In this document: one piece after another, positions 1 to 7,938 of the stretch
How the letters are laid out: every line of letters begins with the position of its first letter
Numbering within the stretch: position 1 is the first letter of the stretch
DNA from: Actinomycetes bacterium
GTDB lineage: Bacteria; Actinomycetota; Actinomycetes; Mycobacteriales; Mycobacteriaceae
Direction: 5' to 3'
Assembly: GCA_023415515.1 (NCBI GenBank)
Contig: JAEZKH010000023.1
Coordinates: forward strand, 1-13,988
Length of the DNA: 13,988 nt
Notes under the pieces: generated by a model
Databases searched by the model: none
What the model was told of the DNA's origin: nothing
Seen by the model: only the letters and a program-made list of their open reading frames with translations
Translations under genes and position numbers: made by a program

Positions 1-1140
1 CCCCGGGCGGGGGCCGAAGCGGTCAGCCGAGCGGTCCGGTCAGCGCCGGGCGCCGGCGGGCTTTCGGCGGTGCATCCCGACTCGGTCGGGCTGGCCGAGG
101 ACCTGCTTGCGTTGGTGCCGGGCAGCGGCGAGCGCCGGGTCTACCTGGGGCACGCGGGTTCTGACGCCAACGACGTCGCGCTGCGGGCCTGCAGGTATGC
201 GACGGGCAAGCGCACGGTGATCGCATTCGAGCACAGCTACCACGGCGGCGTCGGGGTGGCGATGGGCGTTTCCGGTGTGCACGTCGACGCGGGCGTGCCC
301 CCCGACGCCGATTCGGTGTTCCTGCCGTACCCCAACCCTTTTCGGCCGTCGCCCGACGGTATCGATGCCGACATGGCACGGTGCCTCGAACTCGCAGACA
401 AGCACATGGCCACCGGATCGGTCGCCTGCCTGATCGTCGAGCCGATCCTGTCCGACGGCGGGCTCGTGGTGCCGCCCGACGGCTTCCTCGCCGCGTTGCA
501 CGACCGGTGCCGCGCCAACGGCGTCCCGATGATCTGCGACGAGGTCAAGATGGGCCTTGCCCGTCCCGGCACGCTGCACGCCTTCGAGCACGACGGCGTC
601 GTGCCCGACATCGTGACGTTCGGCAAGGTGCTCGGCGGCGGCTTACCGCTGTCGGCGGCGGTCGGCCCGGCGGCGATCCTCGACGAACCGCCCGCAGCGG
701 CCCTGTTGACCACGGCGGGCAACCCGGTGTGCACTGCGGCGGGCCGCGCGGTGCTCGCCACCATCGTCGCCGACCGACTGGCCGACCATGCCGCCGAAGT
801 CGGTGCGGCCCTTGCCGATGCGTTGCGGGGATTGACCGGCTCGCCGGGCGCCGACCGCATCGGCGACGTGCGCGGCCGCGGGCTCGCGATCGGGCTCGAG
901 CTGGTCGACCCGCAGACCGGCGACCGTGATCCGCGCTTCGCCGCACAGGTCGTCTACCGTGCATGGGAGCTGGGCGCGGTCGTCTTCTACGTCGGCGGCA
1001 ACGTCTTGGAGATCACCCCGCCGCTGGTGCTGACCGAGGACGAGGCCGCACGCGCGGCGGCCATCCTCGGCGACGCCATCGCCGACGCCGCCGCAGGGAA
1101 GGTCGACGCCGAGGAGGTTGCGCGCTATGCCGGCTGGTGA
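1..1140 (+). CDS. Class III PLP-dependent aminotransferase (5' truncated by window edge)
   Basis: The reading frame is open from base 1 and already aligns with the family before the first possible start (GTG at 70), so the gene begins outside the window. Fold type I class III aminotransferase landmarks are visible in order: a GHAGSDAND phosphate-binding motif (148-174), HSYHGG (232-249), an IVEP motif near 436-447, ICDEVKMG with the PLP-pyridine Asp codon at 538-540, and TFGKVLGGG with the Schiff-base Lys codon at 625-627. These residues indicate an active PLP enzyme transferring an amino group, probably to 2-oxoglutarate or pyruvate. The substrate cannot be read from the sequence. The DEVKMGLARPG stretch differs from the DEVQTGFGRTG typical of acetylornithine and GABA aminotransferases, so a less common subgroup is likely. 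The gene overlaps the next one by 14 nt, implying translational coupling. Family call is firm; substrate unknown. Confidence 0.9.
   Translation, partial: PRAGAEAVSRAVRSAPGAGGLSAVHPDSVGLAEDLLALVPGSGERRVYLGHAGSDANDVALRACRYATGKRTVIAFEHSYHGGVGVAMGVSGVHVDAGVPPDADSVFLPYPNPFRPSPDGIDADMARCLELADKHMATGSVACLIVEPILSDGGLVVPPDGFLAALHDRCRANGVPMICDEVKMGLARPGTLHAFEHDGVVPDIVTFGKVLGGGLPLSAAVGPAAILDEPPAAALLTTAGNPVCTAAGRAVLATIVADRLADHAAEVGAALADALRGLTGSPGADRIGDVRGRGLAIGLELVDPQTGDRDPRFAAQVVYRAWELGAVVFYVGGNVLEITPPLVLTEDEAARAAAILGDAIADAAAGKVDAEEVARYAGW
1111..1117 (+). promoter_or_regulatory. Shine-Dalgarno sequence deciding the amidohydrolase start
   Basis: GAGGAGG lies inside the end of the aminotransferase gene, 9 nt before the ATG at 1127. 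The alternative in-frame TTG at 1118 abuts this motif with no spacer, so the ATG is the better start. Confidence 0.75.
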
Positions 1141-2302
1141 GGTGGCAGACGTCTTCGACGGCGTCGGGGACCGGGTGCCCGCCGCGCTGGCCGACCACAT
1201 CCGCGGCATCGAACTCGTCGACCACCATGTGCACGGCGCGTTCAACAAGCCCGTCGACAGGGCCGGGTTCGAGGCTTCGATCAACGAGGGGTCCACCGAT
1301 CCCGTGCCCGATTTCATGACGATGTTCGACTCGCCGCTCGGGCTGGCCATCCGGCGGTGGTGCGCACCGGTGCTGGGGCTCCCCGCGCATGCGTCGGCCG
1401 ACGAGTACTGGGCGCGCCGTGGCGAGTTCGGTCCCGACGAGCTGACCACCGCGATGCTGACGAAGGCGGGCGTCTCGCGCTGGGTGGTGGACACCGGGTT
1501 CAAGGGCGATCTGCTCACCACGCCTGAGCAGATGGCGGAGCTGACCGGACGACCCGCATCGTCGATCCTGCGGTTGGAGCGGCTCACCGAAGACCTGCTG
1601 GAGGCGGGCGTCGATCCGGTCGACTTCCCCGACGCGTTCCGGTCGGCACTCGCGCAGGCCGCCGACTCGCCCGACGTCGTCGGCACCAAGACCATCGTCG
1701 CCTATCGCACCGGCTTCGACATCGACTGGTCGCGCCCGACCGACATGGCCGTGATCGACAACGCGACCGCTACTCGCGCCAACGGCAACGAGTTACGGGT
1801 CGACAGCCCGGTGTTGATCGCGTTCGGTGTGCACACCGCCGCCGACCACGGGCTACCGCTGCAGGTGCATGTCGGGTTCGGCGACCGCGACCTCGACCTC
1901 AACCGGACCGACCCCCTGCTGCTGCTTCCGCTGCTGCGCGCGATGGCGCCGGTGCCCGTGCTGCTGCTGCACTGCTACCCGTTTCACCGGCAGGCGGGCT
2001 ATCTCGCCCAAGCGTTCGACCACGTGAACTTCGACGTCGGCCTGGCCATCAACTACCTCGGCAGCCGGGCCACCTCGCTGGTCGCCGAAGCACTCGACAC
2101 CGCGCCGTTCGCAAAACAGCTGTACAGCAGCGACGCGTTCGGGCCGCCGGAACTTCATCTGCTCGGCGCGGTGCTGTGGCGCCGCTCGATGGGACTCGTC
2201 CTCGGCGAATGGGTTCGCGACGGCGACTGCAGCGAAAGGGATGCGATCGCCATCGTCGACATGATCGGCGTGCACAACGCCGAGCGGGTGTACTCCCTCT
2301 AG
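1127..2302 (+). CDS. Amidohydrolase 2 family (FluG-like) metal-dependent hydrolase
   Basis: This 391-residue cytosolic protein looks like a TIM-barrel amidohydrolase of the Amidohydro_2 group. The first-strand HxH is in DHHVHG (H34, H36). Other likely metal or catalytic residues are K188 (GTKTIVAYRTG), H248 (QVHVGFGD), H282 and H287 (LLLHCYPFHRQ) and D336 (YSSDAFG). It ends in a HNAERVY motif like the NARRLY closing motif of this group. The overall pattern recalls the amidohydrolase half of fungal FluG and bacterial relatives that often accompany glutamine-synthetase-like ligases. That association is family knowledge; no such ligase is visible here. The 14-nt overlap with the upstream aminotransferase suggests both act in one amine or amino-acid route. 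The ATG at 1127 was chosen for its strong ribosome binding site. The gene converges on lpqI with only 7 bp between them. Substrate not identifiable. Confidence 0.85.
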   Translation: MPAGEVADVFDGVGDRVPAALADHIRGIELVDHHVHGAFNKPVDRAGFEASINEGSTDPVPDFMTMFDSPLGLAIRRWCAPVLGLPAHASADEYWARRGEFGPDELTTAMLTKAGVSRWVVDTGFKGDLLTTPEQMAELTGRPASSILRLERLTEDLLEAGVDPVDFPDAFRSALAQAADSPDVVGTKTIVAYRTGFDIDWSRPTDMAVIDNATATRANGNELRVDSPVLIAFGVHTAADHGLPLQVHVGFGDRDLDLNRTDPLLLLPLLRAMAPVPVLLLHCYPFHRQAGYLAQAFDHVNFDVGLAINYLGSRATSLVAEALDTAPFAKQLYSSDAFGPPELHLLGAVLWRRSMGLVLGEWVRDGDCSERDAIAIVDMIGVHNAERVYSL

Positions 2303-2309
2303 GAGCCCA

Positions 2310-3494
2310 TCAGCATTTCGGGTTCGGCCCCTTCTGGGTGGCCACCTTGAGCACGGAGTCGTCGACCTTCGCCTGCGACAGTTCGCCCGCCGCAAGGGCC
2401 TTCTCCAGCCGGTCGAGCACCGCGGGCACCTCGTCGGTGGTGACCCACAGCGCGACGTCGGCACCTGCCTGAAGGGCGCGCAGCACCGCGTCGGCGACGC
2501 CGTAGCGCTGGTTGATCGCGCCCATGCTGGACAGGTCGTCGCTGTAGACGAGGCCGCCGAACCCGGGGCCGCCGTAACCGCCCGACCGGAGCAACTGATA
2601 GGCGGCCGGGCTGAGGCTGGCCGGGTCCGTGCCGGTCAGGCCGGGCACCTGCATGTGGCCCACCATCACAGCCACCGGCGCCTGCGGGGTCAACGCCGCA
2701 TACGGGATCAGGTCGTCGGCCTTGAGTTCGTCGAGCGGCGGGGTGACGACGCCGCTCTCGTGCGAGTCGCCAGATGCGTGCCCGTGGCCGGGGAAGTGCT
2801 TGAGCACCGGCAGCACGCCGGCGTCGCGCAGGCCCTGCGCATAGGCGCCCGCGTAGGCGATCACCTGCTGCGGATCGGAGCCGAACGACCGGTCGCCGAT
2901 CACCTCGTCGTCGGATTCTGTGGTGGTGTCGACGACAGGGGCGAAGTCGATGGTGACGCCGAGGCCCCGCATGGCCTGCCCGCGCTGGAACGCGATACCG
3001 CGGACCTCGTCGGGCGTCATGGTCGCCGCGAGCACCCGCGGGGACGGCTGCTGGCCGATCAGCGACGCAAGGCGCGACACCCGGCCACCCTCCTCGTCGA
3101 CGCTGACGGCCAACGGAAGCGGGCTCGCGGAGTCGGCGATCTCGGCAAGCGGGGCGCCCATCATCGACAGGTCGGTCCAGCTGCCGATCATGATGCCGCC
3201 GACGTGGTGGTTGTCGACGACGGCGCGGGCGTCGTCGGCGCCGGTGACCCCGACCATCAGCAGCTGGGCCAGCTTGTCGCGGACCGACATGGAGGCCAGC
3301 ACGTCACCACAGGCCGGCGGTGCGGCGGCGGGCAGCGGCTTGTCCAACGAGGTGTTGGACGGCGACGCCTCGGGTTTCTCGGCGGCGGCCGAGCAGCCGA
3401 GCAGCAGGCCGCTCATCGCCGCGAGGACACCGATCAGGCGGGGCAGGGCTGGTCGTTTCCGCGGGCGAGCGCTCGTCAAGGACATGCAGGACAT
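2310..3494 (-). CDS. lpqI: LpqI: lipoprotein beta-N-acetylglucosaminidase (GH3, NagZ-like)
   Basis: Removes N-acetylglucosamine from muropeptides during peptidoglycan recycling, as shown for mycobacterial LpqI; it acts outside the membrane as a lipoprotein. The N-terminus carries a basic n-region (RPRKRP), a hydrophobic core and a lipobox LLGC (Cys34 with the start used here). GH3/NagZ hallmarks follow: SVDEEGGRVSRL, IDFAPVVD, IGDRSFG, KHFPGHG with DSH (flexible-loop Asp/His acid-base pair), GHMQVPG, and YSDDLSSMGA containing the Asp nucleophile. It ends in KGPNPKC, very like the M. tuberculosis protein (about 388 residues against 394 here). The start is uncertain. ATG 3494 has GAGGG 10 nt upstream. 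ATG 3521 would suit a leaderless mRNA from the divergent promoter. ATG 3530 is the most upstream option and ATG 3485 gives the shortest signal peptide. Function and frame are secure. Confidence 0.95.
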   Translation of the reverse strand: MSCMSLTSARPRKRPALPRLIGVLAAMSGLLLGCSAAAEKPEASPSNTSLDKPLPAAAPPACGDVLASMSVRDKLAQLLMVGVTGADDARAVVDNHHVGGIMIGSWTDLSMMGAPLAEIADSASPLPLAVSVDEEGGRVSRLASLIGQQPSPRVLAATMTPDEVRGIAFQRGQAMRGLGVTIDFAPVVDTTTESDDEVIGDRSFGSDPQQVIAYAGAYAQGLRDAGVLPVLKHFPGHGHASGDSHESGVVTPPLDELKADDLIPYAALTPQAPVAVMVGHMQVPGLTGTDPASLSPAAYQLLRSGGYGGPGFGGLVYSDDLSSMGAINQRYGVADAVLRALQAGADVALWVTTDEVPAVLDRLEKALAAGELSQAKVDDSVLKVATQKGPNPKC

Positions 3495-3528
3495 GCTGTC
3501 ATGGCCCTCATCTGCGGACATGGACCGC

Positions 3529-3538
3529 ATGTTAGTTT
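3529..3538. promoter_or_regulatory. Candidate bidirectional leaderless promoter between lpqI and the aftD run
   Basis: On the + strand TAGTTT (3533-3538) fits the mycobacterial -10 pattern TANNNT and ends 7 nt before ATG 3546. On the - strand TAACAT (3534 to 3529) fits the same pattern and ends 7 nt before an in-frame lpqI ATG at 3521. The two hexamers share two bases. With this spacing, transcription would begin at or next to each start codon, giving leaderless mRNAs, which are common in mycobacteria. No clear -35 element is seen. Prediction from sequence only. Confidence 0.5.
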
Positions 3539-3545
3539 GGCTCGC

Positions 3546-3719
3546 ATGGACCGGTTTCTGGTGCCCGCTGCGGCAAGCATCGTTGTCGGCCTATTGCTGG
3601 GCGCGGCCGCCATCTTCGGCATCACGCTGATGGTGCAGCAGGACACCAAGCCGCCGGTGCAGGCCGGCGATCCGGCGTCAGCCGTGCTGAACCGTGTCGA
3701 GTACGGCGACCGGAGCTAG
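3546..3719 (+). CDS. DUF2613-type small membrane/secreted protein (Rv0236A homologue)
   Basis: A 57-residue protein with one hydrophobic segment at about residues 5-30 (VPAAASIVVGLLLGAAAIFG is its core) and a short polar tail ending NRVEYGDRS. It is most likely a single-pass membrane protein with the C-terminus outside, or a small secreted protein with an uncleaved signal. It matches my recollection of M. tuberculosis Rv0236A, which also lies directly before aftD; the Pfam family is DUF2613, with no known function. ATG 3546 is 7 nt after a TANNNT hexamer and has no Shine-Dalgarno sequence, which suggests a leaderless message. The 3' end overlaps the aftD start by 26 nt. Conserved linkage and overlap suggest a partner or coupling role for AftD, but this is inference. 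Confidence 0.85.
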   Translation: MDRFLVPAAASIVVGLLLGAAAIFGITLMVQQDTKPPVQAGDPASAVLNRVEYGDRS

Positions 3720-6700
3720 CTCTACTCCCGTCGAGCGCCGCTGGCTGTGGCTGGTCGCGGCGCTGTCGCTGGCCCTCACATTCGCCCAGTCGCCCGGCAA
3801 GATCTCCCCGGACACCAAGCTCGACCTCACCGCCAACCCGCTGCGGTTCCTTGCCCGCGCGCTGAACCTGTGGAACAGCGAACTGCCGTTCGGACAGGCG
3901 CAGAACCAGGCGTATGGCTACCTGTTCCCGCACGGCGCGTTCTTTCTCTTGGGCGACGTCCTTGGGCTGCCCGGCTGGGTCACCCAGCGGCTGTGGTGGG
4001 CGCTGCTGCTGACCGCCGGATTCTGGGGCCTGCTGCGGCTGGCGGAAGCGCTCGGCATCGGATCGCCGGGTTCGCGGCTCATCGCGGCCGCGGCGTATGC
4101 ACTGTCGCCGCGCGTGCTGACCACGATCGGTGCGATCTCGTCGGAGACGCTGCCGATGATGCTTGCGCCGTGGGTGCTGCTTCCTGTCGTGCTCGCATTG
4201 CGCGGTTCGGGTTCGCACTCGGTGCGGGTGCTCGCGGCGCGGTCGGCGCTGGCGCTGGCGTTGATGGGCGCGGTCAACGCGGTCGCGACGCTGACGGGGT
4301 GCCTGCCCGCGTTGATCTGGTGGGCCTGTCACCGGCCCAACCGGCGGTGGCTGCGGTTCACCGCGTGGTGGGCGCTGTGCGCCGCGCTGGCCACCGCGTG
4401 GTGGGTGGTGGCGCTGGTGATGCTCGGCCGGATCAGCCCGCCGTTCTTGGACTTCATCGAATCCTCCGGGGTCACCACCCAGTGGACGTCGCTGACCGAG
4501 GTACTGCGCGGCACCGACAGTTGGACACCGTTCGTCGCGCCGAACGCCACCGCAGGGGCGACGCTGGTGACAGGGACCGTCGCCGTGCTGGCCACCACGA
4601 TCGTGGCGGCGGCGGGCCTCGCCGGGTTGGCGATGCGCACGATGCCCGCCCGCGGCAGGCTGGTGGTGATCCTGCTGACCGGCATCACGCTGCTGGCAGC
4701 CGGATACGCGGGCGGCCTCGGATCGCCGCTGGCGCACGCGGTTCAGACATTCCTCGACGCCGACGGCACCCCCCTGCGCAACGTCCACAAGCTGGAGCCG
4801 TTGATCCGCCTGCCGCTGGTGCTGGGGCTCGCACATCTGCTCGGCCGCATCCCACTGCCCCCAGGGGTGCCGCGACGGGAGTGGATGCACGCCTTCGCCC
4901 ACCCGGAGAACGACAAACGGGTGGCCGTCGGCACGGTGGTGCTGGTGGCATTGGCCGCGGCCAGCTCGCTGGCGTGGACCGGTCGGCTGCCCCCGCCCGG
5001 CGCATTCGAGGCGATCCCGCCGTACTGGCACCAGGCGGCCGCCTGGCTCGACGAGCACAACACCGGGTCGCCGCCCGGCCGTGTTCTCGTCGCGCCAGGC
5101 GCGCCGTTCGCGACGCAGACATGGGGATCCAGCCATGACGAGCCACTGCAGGTGCTCGGTGACAGCCCGTGGGGCGTTCGGGACTCCATACCGCTCACCC
5201 CGCCGCAGACCATTCGCGCCCTCGACTCGGTTCAGCGACTCTTCGCCGCCGGCCGGCCCTCCGCGGGCCTGGCCGATACGCTTGCTCGACAAGGGATTTC
5301 GTACGTCGTCGTCCGCAACGACCTCGATCCCGAGACGTCGCGGTCGGCACGGCCGGTCCTGGTGCACCGGGCGATCGACGGCTCACCGGGGTTGTCGAAG
5401 GTCGCCGAGTTCGGCGAGCAGGTCGGCCCGGGGACCCTGACGGGCTTCATCACCGACAGTGGACTGCGGCCGAAGTACCCGGCCGTCGAGATCTACCGGG
5501 TCGAGTCGTCGGCGCCACCCGGTTCGCCGTATCTGACCGACACCGACGCGATGGCCCGCGTCGACGGCGGGCCCGAGGCGCTGCTGAGGCTCGACGAGCG
5601 GCGCAGGCTGCGCGACCAGCCACCGCTCGGGCCGATGCTGCTGACCGCCGACGCACAGCGTGCCGGGCTGCCGACACCCGTCGTGACCGTCACCGACACC
5701 CCGTTGGCCCGCGAGACCGACTACGGCCGCGTCGACCACCACTCGTCGGCGATCCGCGCCGAAGGCGACACCAGGCACACGTTCAACCGCGTGCCTGACT
5801 ACCCGGCAGGCGACACCCGCCTGGTGCACGGCGACTGGAACGGCGGCCGGATCACCGTCTCGAGCTCAGCGTCGGACTCCACCGCGCTTCCCAACGTCGC
5901 CCCTGCCACCGCGCCGACCGCGGCCATCGACAGCGACCCGTCGACCAGTTGGGTGTCGAACTCGCTCCAGTCCGCTGTCGGGCAGTGGCTGCAGGTCGAC
6001 TTCGACCATCCCGTGACCAACGCGACCATCACCGTCACGCCGAGCGCCACCGCCGTCGGCGCACAGGTTCGGCGGATGGAGATCTCCACCGTCAACGGAA
6101 CCAGCACCCTCCGCTTCGACGAGCCCGGCAAGCCCGTCACGGCGGCGCTGCCCTACGGGGAGACGCCGTGGGTGCGCATCACCGCAACGGGCACCGACGA
6201 CGGGTCGCCCGGAGTGCAGTTCGGTATCACCGACTTCACCGTCACGCAGTACGACGCGTCGGGCTTCGCCCATCCGATCCAGCTGCGCCACACCGTCTCT
6301 GTCCCCGGACCACCTGCGAACTCCGCTGTCGCGCAATGGGATCTGGGCTCGGAACTGTTGGGCCGGTCCGGCTGCGCGGACGGCCCCGACGGAGTGCACT
6401 GCGCGGCGACGATGGCGTTGGCGCCCGAGGAGCCGGTGAACCTGAGCCGGACGCTGACGGTGCCCGAACCGATCTCGGTCAGCCCGACGGTGTGGGTCCG
6501 ACCGCGCCAGGGGCCCAGCCTCGCCGACCTGGTGCGCCAACCGGGCACAGCAGTCGCCACCGGCGACGCCGACCCGATCGACATACAGGGCTCCGCCTAC
6601 GCCGCCGCCGACGGCGACCCGCGCACATCGTGGACGGCACCGCAGCGCGTGGTGCAGCATCGCACACCGCCGAATCTCACGTTGAAACTGCCTGTCGCAC

Positions 6701-7938
6701 AAGAGGTCGGCGCACTGCAGGTGACGCCGAGCCCGTCGACGCTGCCCGCCCATCCCCGGCTGGTGGCGATCGACCTCGGTGACGGTCCGCAGGTGTGTCC
6801 GCTGGCCGCCGATGCGGGCGCCCAGACGGTGAAACTGCGGCCGAAGGTCACCGACACCATCAAGGTGTCCATCCTCGACTGGGACGACATCATCGACCGC
6901 ACTGCGCTCGGCTTCGACCAACTCAAACCACCGGGGCTGGCGGAGGTGACCGCCCTCGACGCGCAGGGTCGGCCGATCGCGGCCCCGGACGCCGCGCGCA
7001 ACAGGCAGCGCGCGGTGACACTGCCCTGCGGCAAGGGCCCGATCATCGCCGTCGCGGGCCAGTTCGTGCAGACCAGGATCGACACCACGGTCGGCGCTCT
7101 GCTCGACGGCGACCCGATAACGGCCGCGCCGTGTCAGGCGGGTCCGATCGCGTTGCCGGCCGGTCAGCAGGAACTGATCGTCAACCCGGGTGCGGCCTTC
7201 GTCGCCGACGGCGTGCAACTCGTCGGGCCATTGGGTCGCGAAATGAGCACCGCGCCAACACGTCCGGTGAAAGCAGCCGTTTGGAAACCCGACCACCGGG
7301 AGGTCGAGGTGCCGGTATCGCAGGCGTCGCGCATCCTCGTGGTCCCCGAGAGCATCAATCCGGGCTGGACGGCCGCCGCCGACGGCGCGACGCTGGCACC
7401 GGTGACCGTCAACGGCTGGCAACAGGGCTGGGTGGTGCCTGCGGGCACCTCGGGCACGGTCACGCTGTCGTTCGGATCCAACTCCGCCTACCGCGCCGGG
7501 ATCATCGGCGGCCTCGCCCTGTTGCCGGTCCTGGCGCTGCTCGCCCTCGTCCCCGGCCGACGCCGGATCGCCGACGCCGAGCCCGCGCGACCATGGCAGC
7601 CGCCCACGAGCGTCGCCGGGCTGGCGACGCTGGCCGTCGGTGGAGTCATCGCCGGTGTCGTGGGCGTGGCCGTGTTCGGTGCAGCCCTCGGTGTCGGATA
7701 CCTCCTGCGCAACCGCGCCGAACTGGGCGACGCGGTCGCCGTCGGCGTGAGCGCGGGAGGGCTGATCCTCGCAGGCGCGGTGCTGTCGCAGAACCCGTGG
7801 CGGTCGGTCGACGGATACGTAGGCCACTCCTGGGTGGTCCAGCTGCTGGCGCTGATCTCGGTCGCGGCCCTAGCATCGGCGACGTGCCGCAAATCGATAC
7901 CGCAAGAGGGCCGATCGACGTCGCCGACCTCGGAGTGA
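3694..7938 (+). CDS. aftD: AftD: GT-C arabinofuranosyltransferase with carbohydrate-binding domains
   Basis: A 1414-residue membrane enzyme (about 1400 in M. tuberculosis) that adds arabinofuranose from decaprenylphosphoryl-arabinose to arabinogalactan and lipoarabinomannan on the outer side of the plasma membrane; it is essential in mycobacteria. The first membrane helix (about 17-31) is followed by SPDTKLDLTANP, whose acidic residues (D40, D44) are the likely GT-C catalytic site in the first outer loop. Many hydrophobic helices run to about residue 450. A long outer region follows with two discoidin (F5/8 type C)-like modules, one around IDSDPSTSW (from about 710 to 860) and one around AADGDPRTSW (about 950-1080). 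These correspond to the carbohydrate-binding modules seen in the solved AftD structure. Four C-terminal hydrophobic segments start near residue 1270. GTG 3694 is the only suitable start; no good Shine-Dalgarno precedes it, so coupling to the upstream gene is likely. Confidence 0.96.
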   Translation: MSSTATGASSTPVERRWLWLVAALSLALTFAQSPGKISPDTKLDLTANPLRFLARALNLWNSELPFGQAQNQAYGYLFPHGAFFLLGDVLGLPGWVTQRLWWALLLTAGFWGLLRLAEALGIGSPGSRLIAAAAYALSPRVLTTIGAISSETLPMMLAPWVLLPVVLALRGSGSHSVRVLAARSALALALMGAVNAVATLTGCLPALIWWACHRPNRRWLRFTAWWALCAALATAWWVVALVMLGRISPPFLDFIESSGVTTQWTSLTEVLRGTDSWTPFVAPNATAGATLVTGTVAVLATTIVAAAGLAGLAMRTMPARGRLVVILLTGITLLAAGYAGGLGSPLAHAVQTFLDADGTPLRNVHKLEPLIRLPLVLGLAHLLGRIPLPPGVPRREWMHAFAHPENDKRVAVGTVVLVALAAASSLAWTGRLPPPGAFEAIPPYWHQAAAWLDEHNTGSPPGRVLVAPGAPFATQTWGSSHDEPLQVLGDSPWGVRDSIPLTPPQTIRALDSVQRLFAAGRPSAGLADTLARQGISYVVVRNDLDPETSRSARPVLVHRAIDGSPGLSKVAEFGEQVGPGTLTGFITDSGLRPKYPAVEIYRVESSAPPGSPYLTDTDAMARVDGGPEALLRLDERRRLRDQPPLGPMLLTADAQRAGLPTPVVTVTDTPLARETDYGRVDHHSSAIRAEGDTRHTFNRVPDYPAGDTRLVHGDWNGGRITVSSSASDSTALPNVAPATAPTAAIDSDPSTSWVSNSLQSAVGQWLQVDFDHPVTNATITVTPSATAVGAQVRRMEISTVNGTSTLRFDEPGKPVTAALPYGETPWVRITATGTDDGSPGVQFGITDFTVTQYDASGFAHPIQLRHTVSVPGPPANSAVAQWDLGSELLGRSGCADGPDGVHCAATMALAPEEPVNLSRTLTVPEPISVSPTVWVRPRQGPSLADLVRQPGTAVATGDADPIDIQGSAYAAADGDPRTSWTAPQRVVQHRTPPNLTLKLPVAQEVGALQVTPSPSTLPAHPRLVAIDLGDGPQVCPLAADAGAQTVKLRPKVTDTIKVSILDWDDIIDRTALGFDQLKPPGLAEVTALDAQGRPIAAPDAARNRQRAVTLPCGKGPIIAVAGQFVQTRIDTTVGALLDGDPITAAPCQAGPIALPAGQQELIVNPGAAFVADGVQLVGPLGREMSTAPTRPVKAAVWKPDHREVEVPVSQASRILVVPESINPGWTAAADGATLAPVTVNGWQQGWVVPAGTSGTVTLSFGSNSAYRAGIIGGLALLPVLALLALVPGRRRIADAEPARPWQPPTSVAGLATLAVGGVIAGVVGVAVFGAALGVGYLLRNRAELGDAVAVGVSAGGLILAGAVLSQNPWRSVDGYVGHSWVVQLLALISVAALASATCRKSIPQEGRSTSPTSE

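Noticed and set aside
2303..2309. Possible terminator between the amidohydrolase gene and lpqI
   Set aside because: The convergent gap is only 7 bp and no stem-loop with a T-run was seen around it.
2655..3545. Upstream extension of the DUF2613 frame over lpqI
   Set aside because: It is antisense to lpqI and has no family resemblance. The 57-residue product from ATG 3546 matches the known small protein length.
3622..5367. Long - strand reading frame opposite the 5' half of aftD
   Set aside because: It is antisense to secure aftD codons, has an Arg/Gly/Gln-rich composition and no recognisable motif; such frames are expected from the GC-rich third positions of the real gene.
5820..6280. Discoidin-like module in AftD as a domain gained by transfer
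   Set aside because: Two such carbohydrate-binding modules are a known part of mycobacterial AftD, and base composition matches the rest of the gene.
5866..7827. Long - strand reading frame of about 650 codons opposite the 3' half of aftD
   Set aside because: Arg/Gly/Asp-rich, without domains, and mirrors the coding frame of aftD; a shadow of codon bias.
6795..7883. Upstream extension of the php frame within aftD
   Set aside because: The frame is open for over 1 kb before GTG 7884, but that part is Arg-rich nonsense read out of frame in aftD. Family resemblance begins exactly at 7884.
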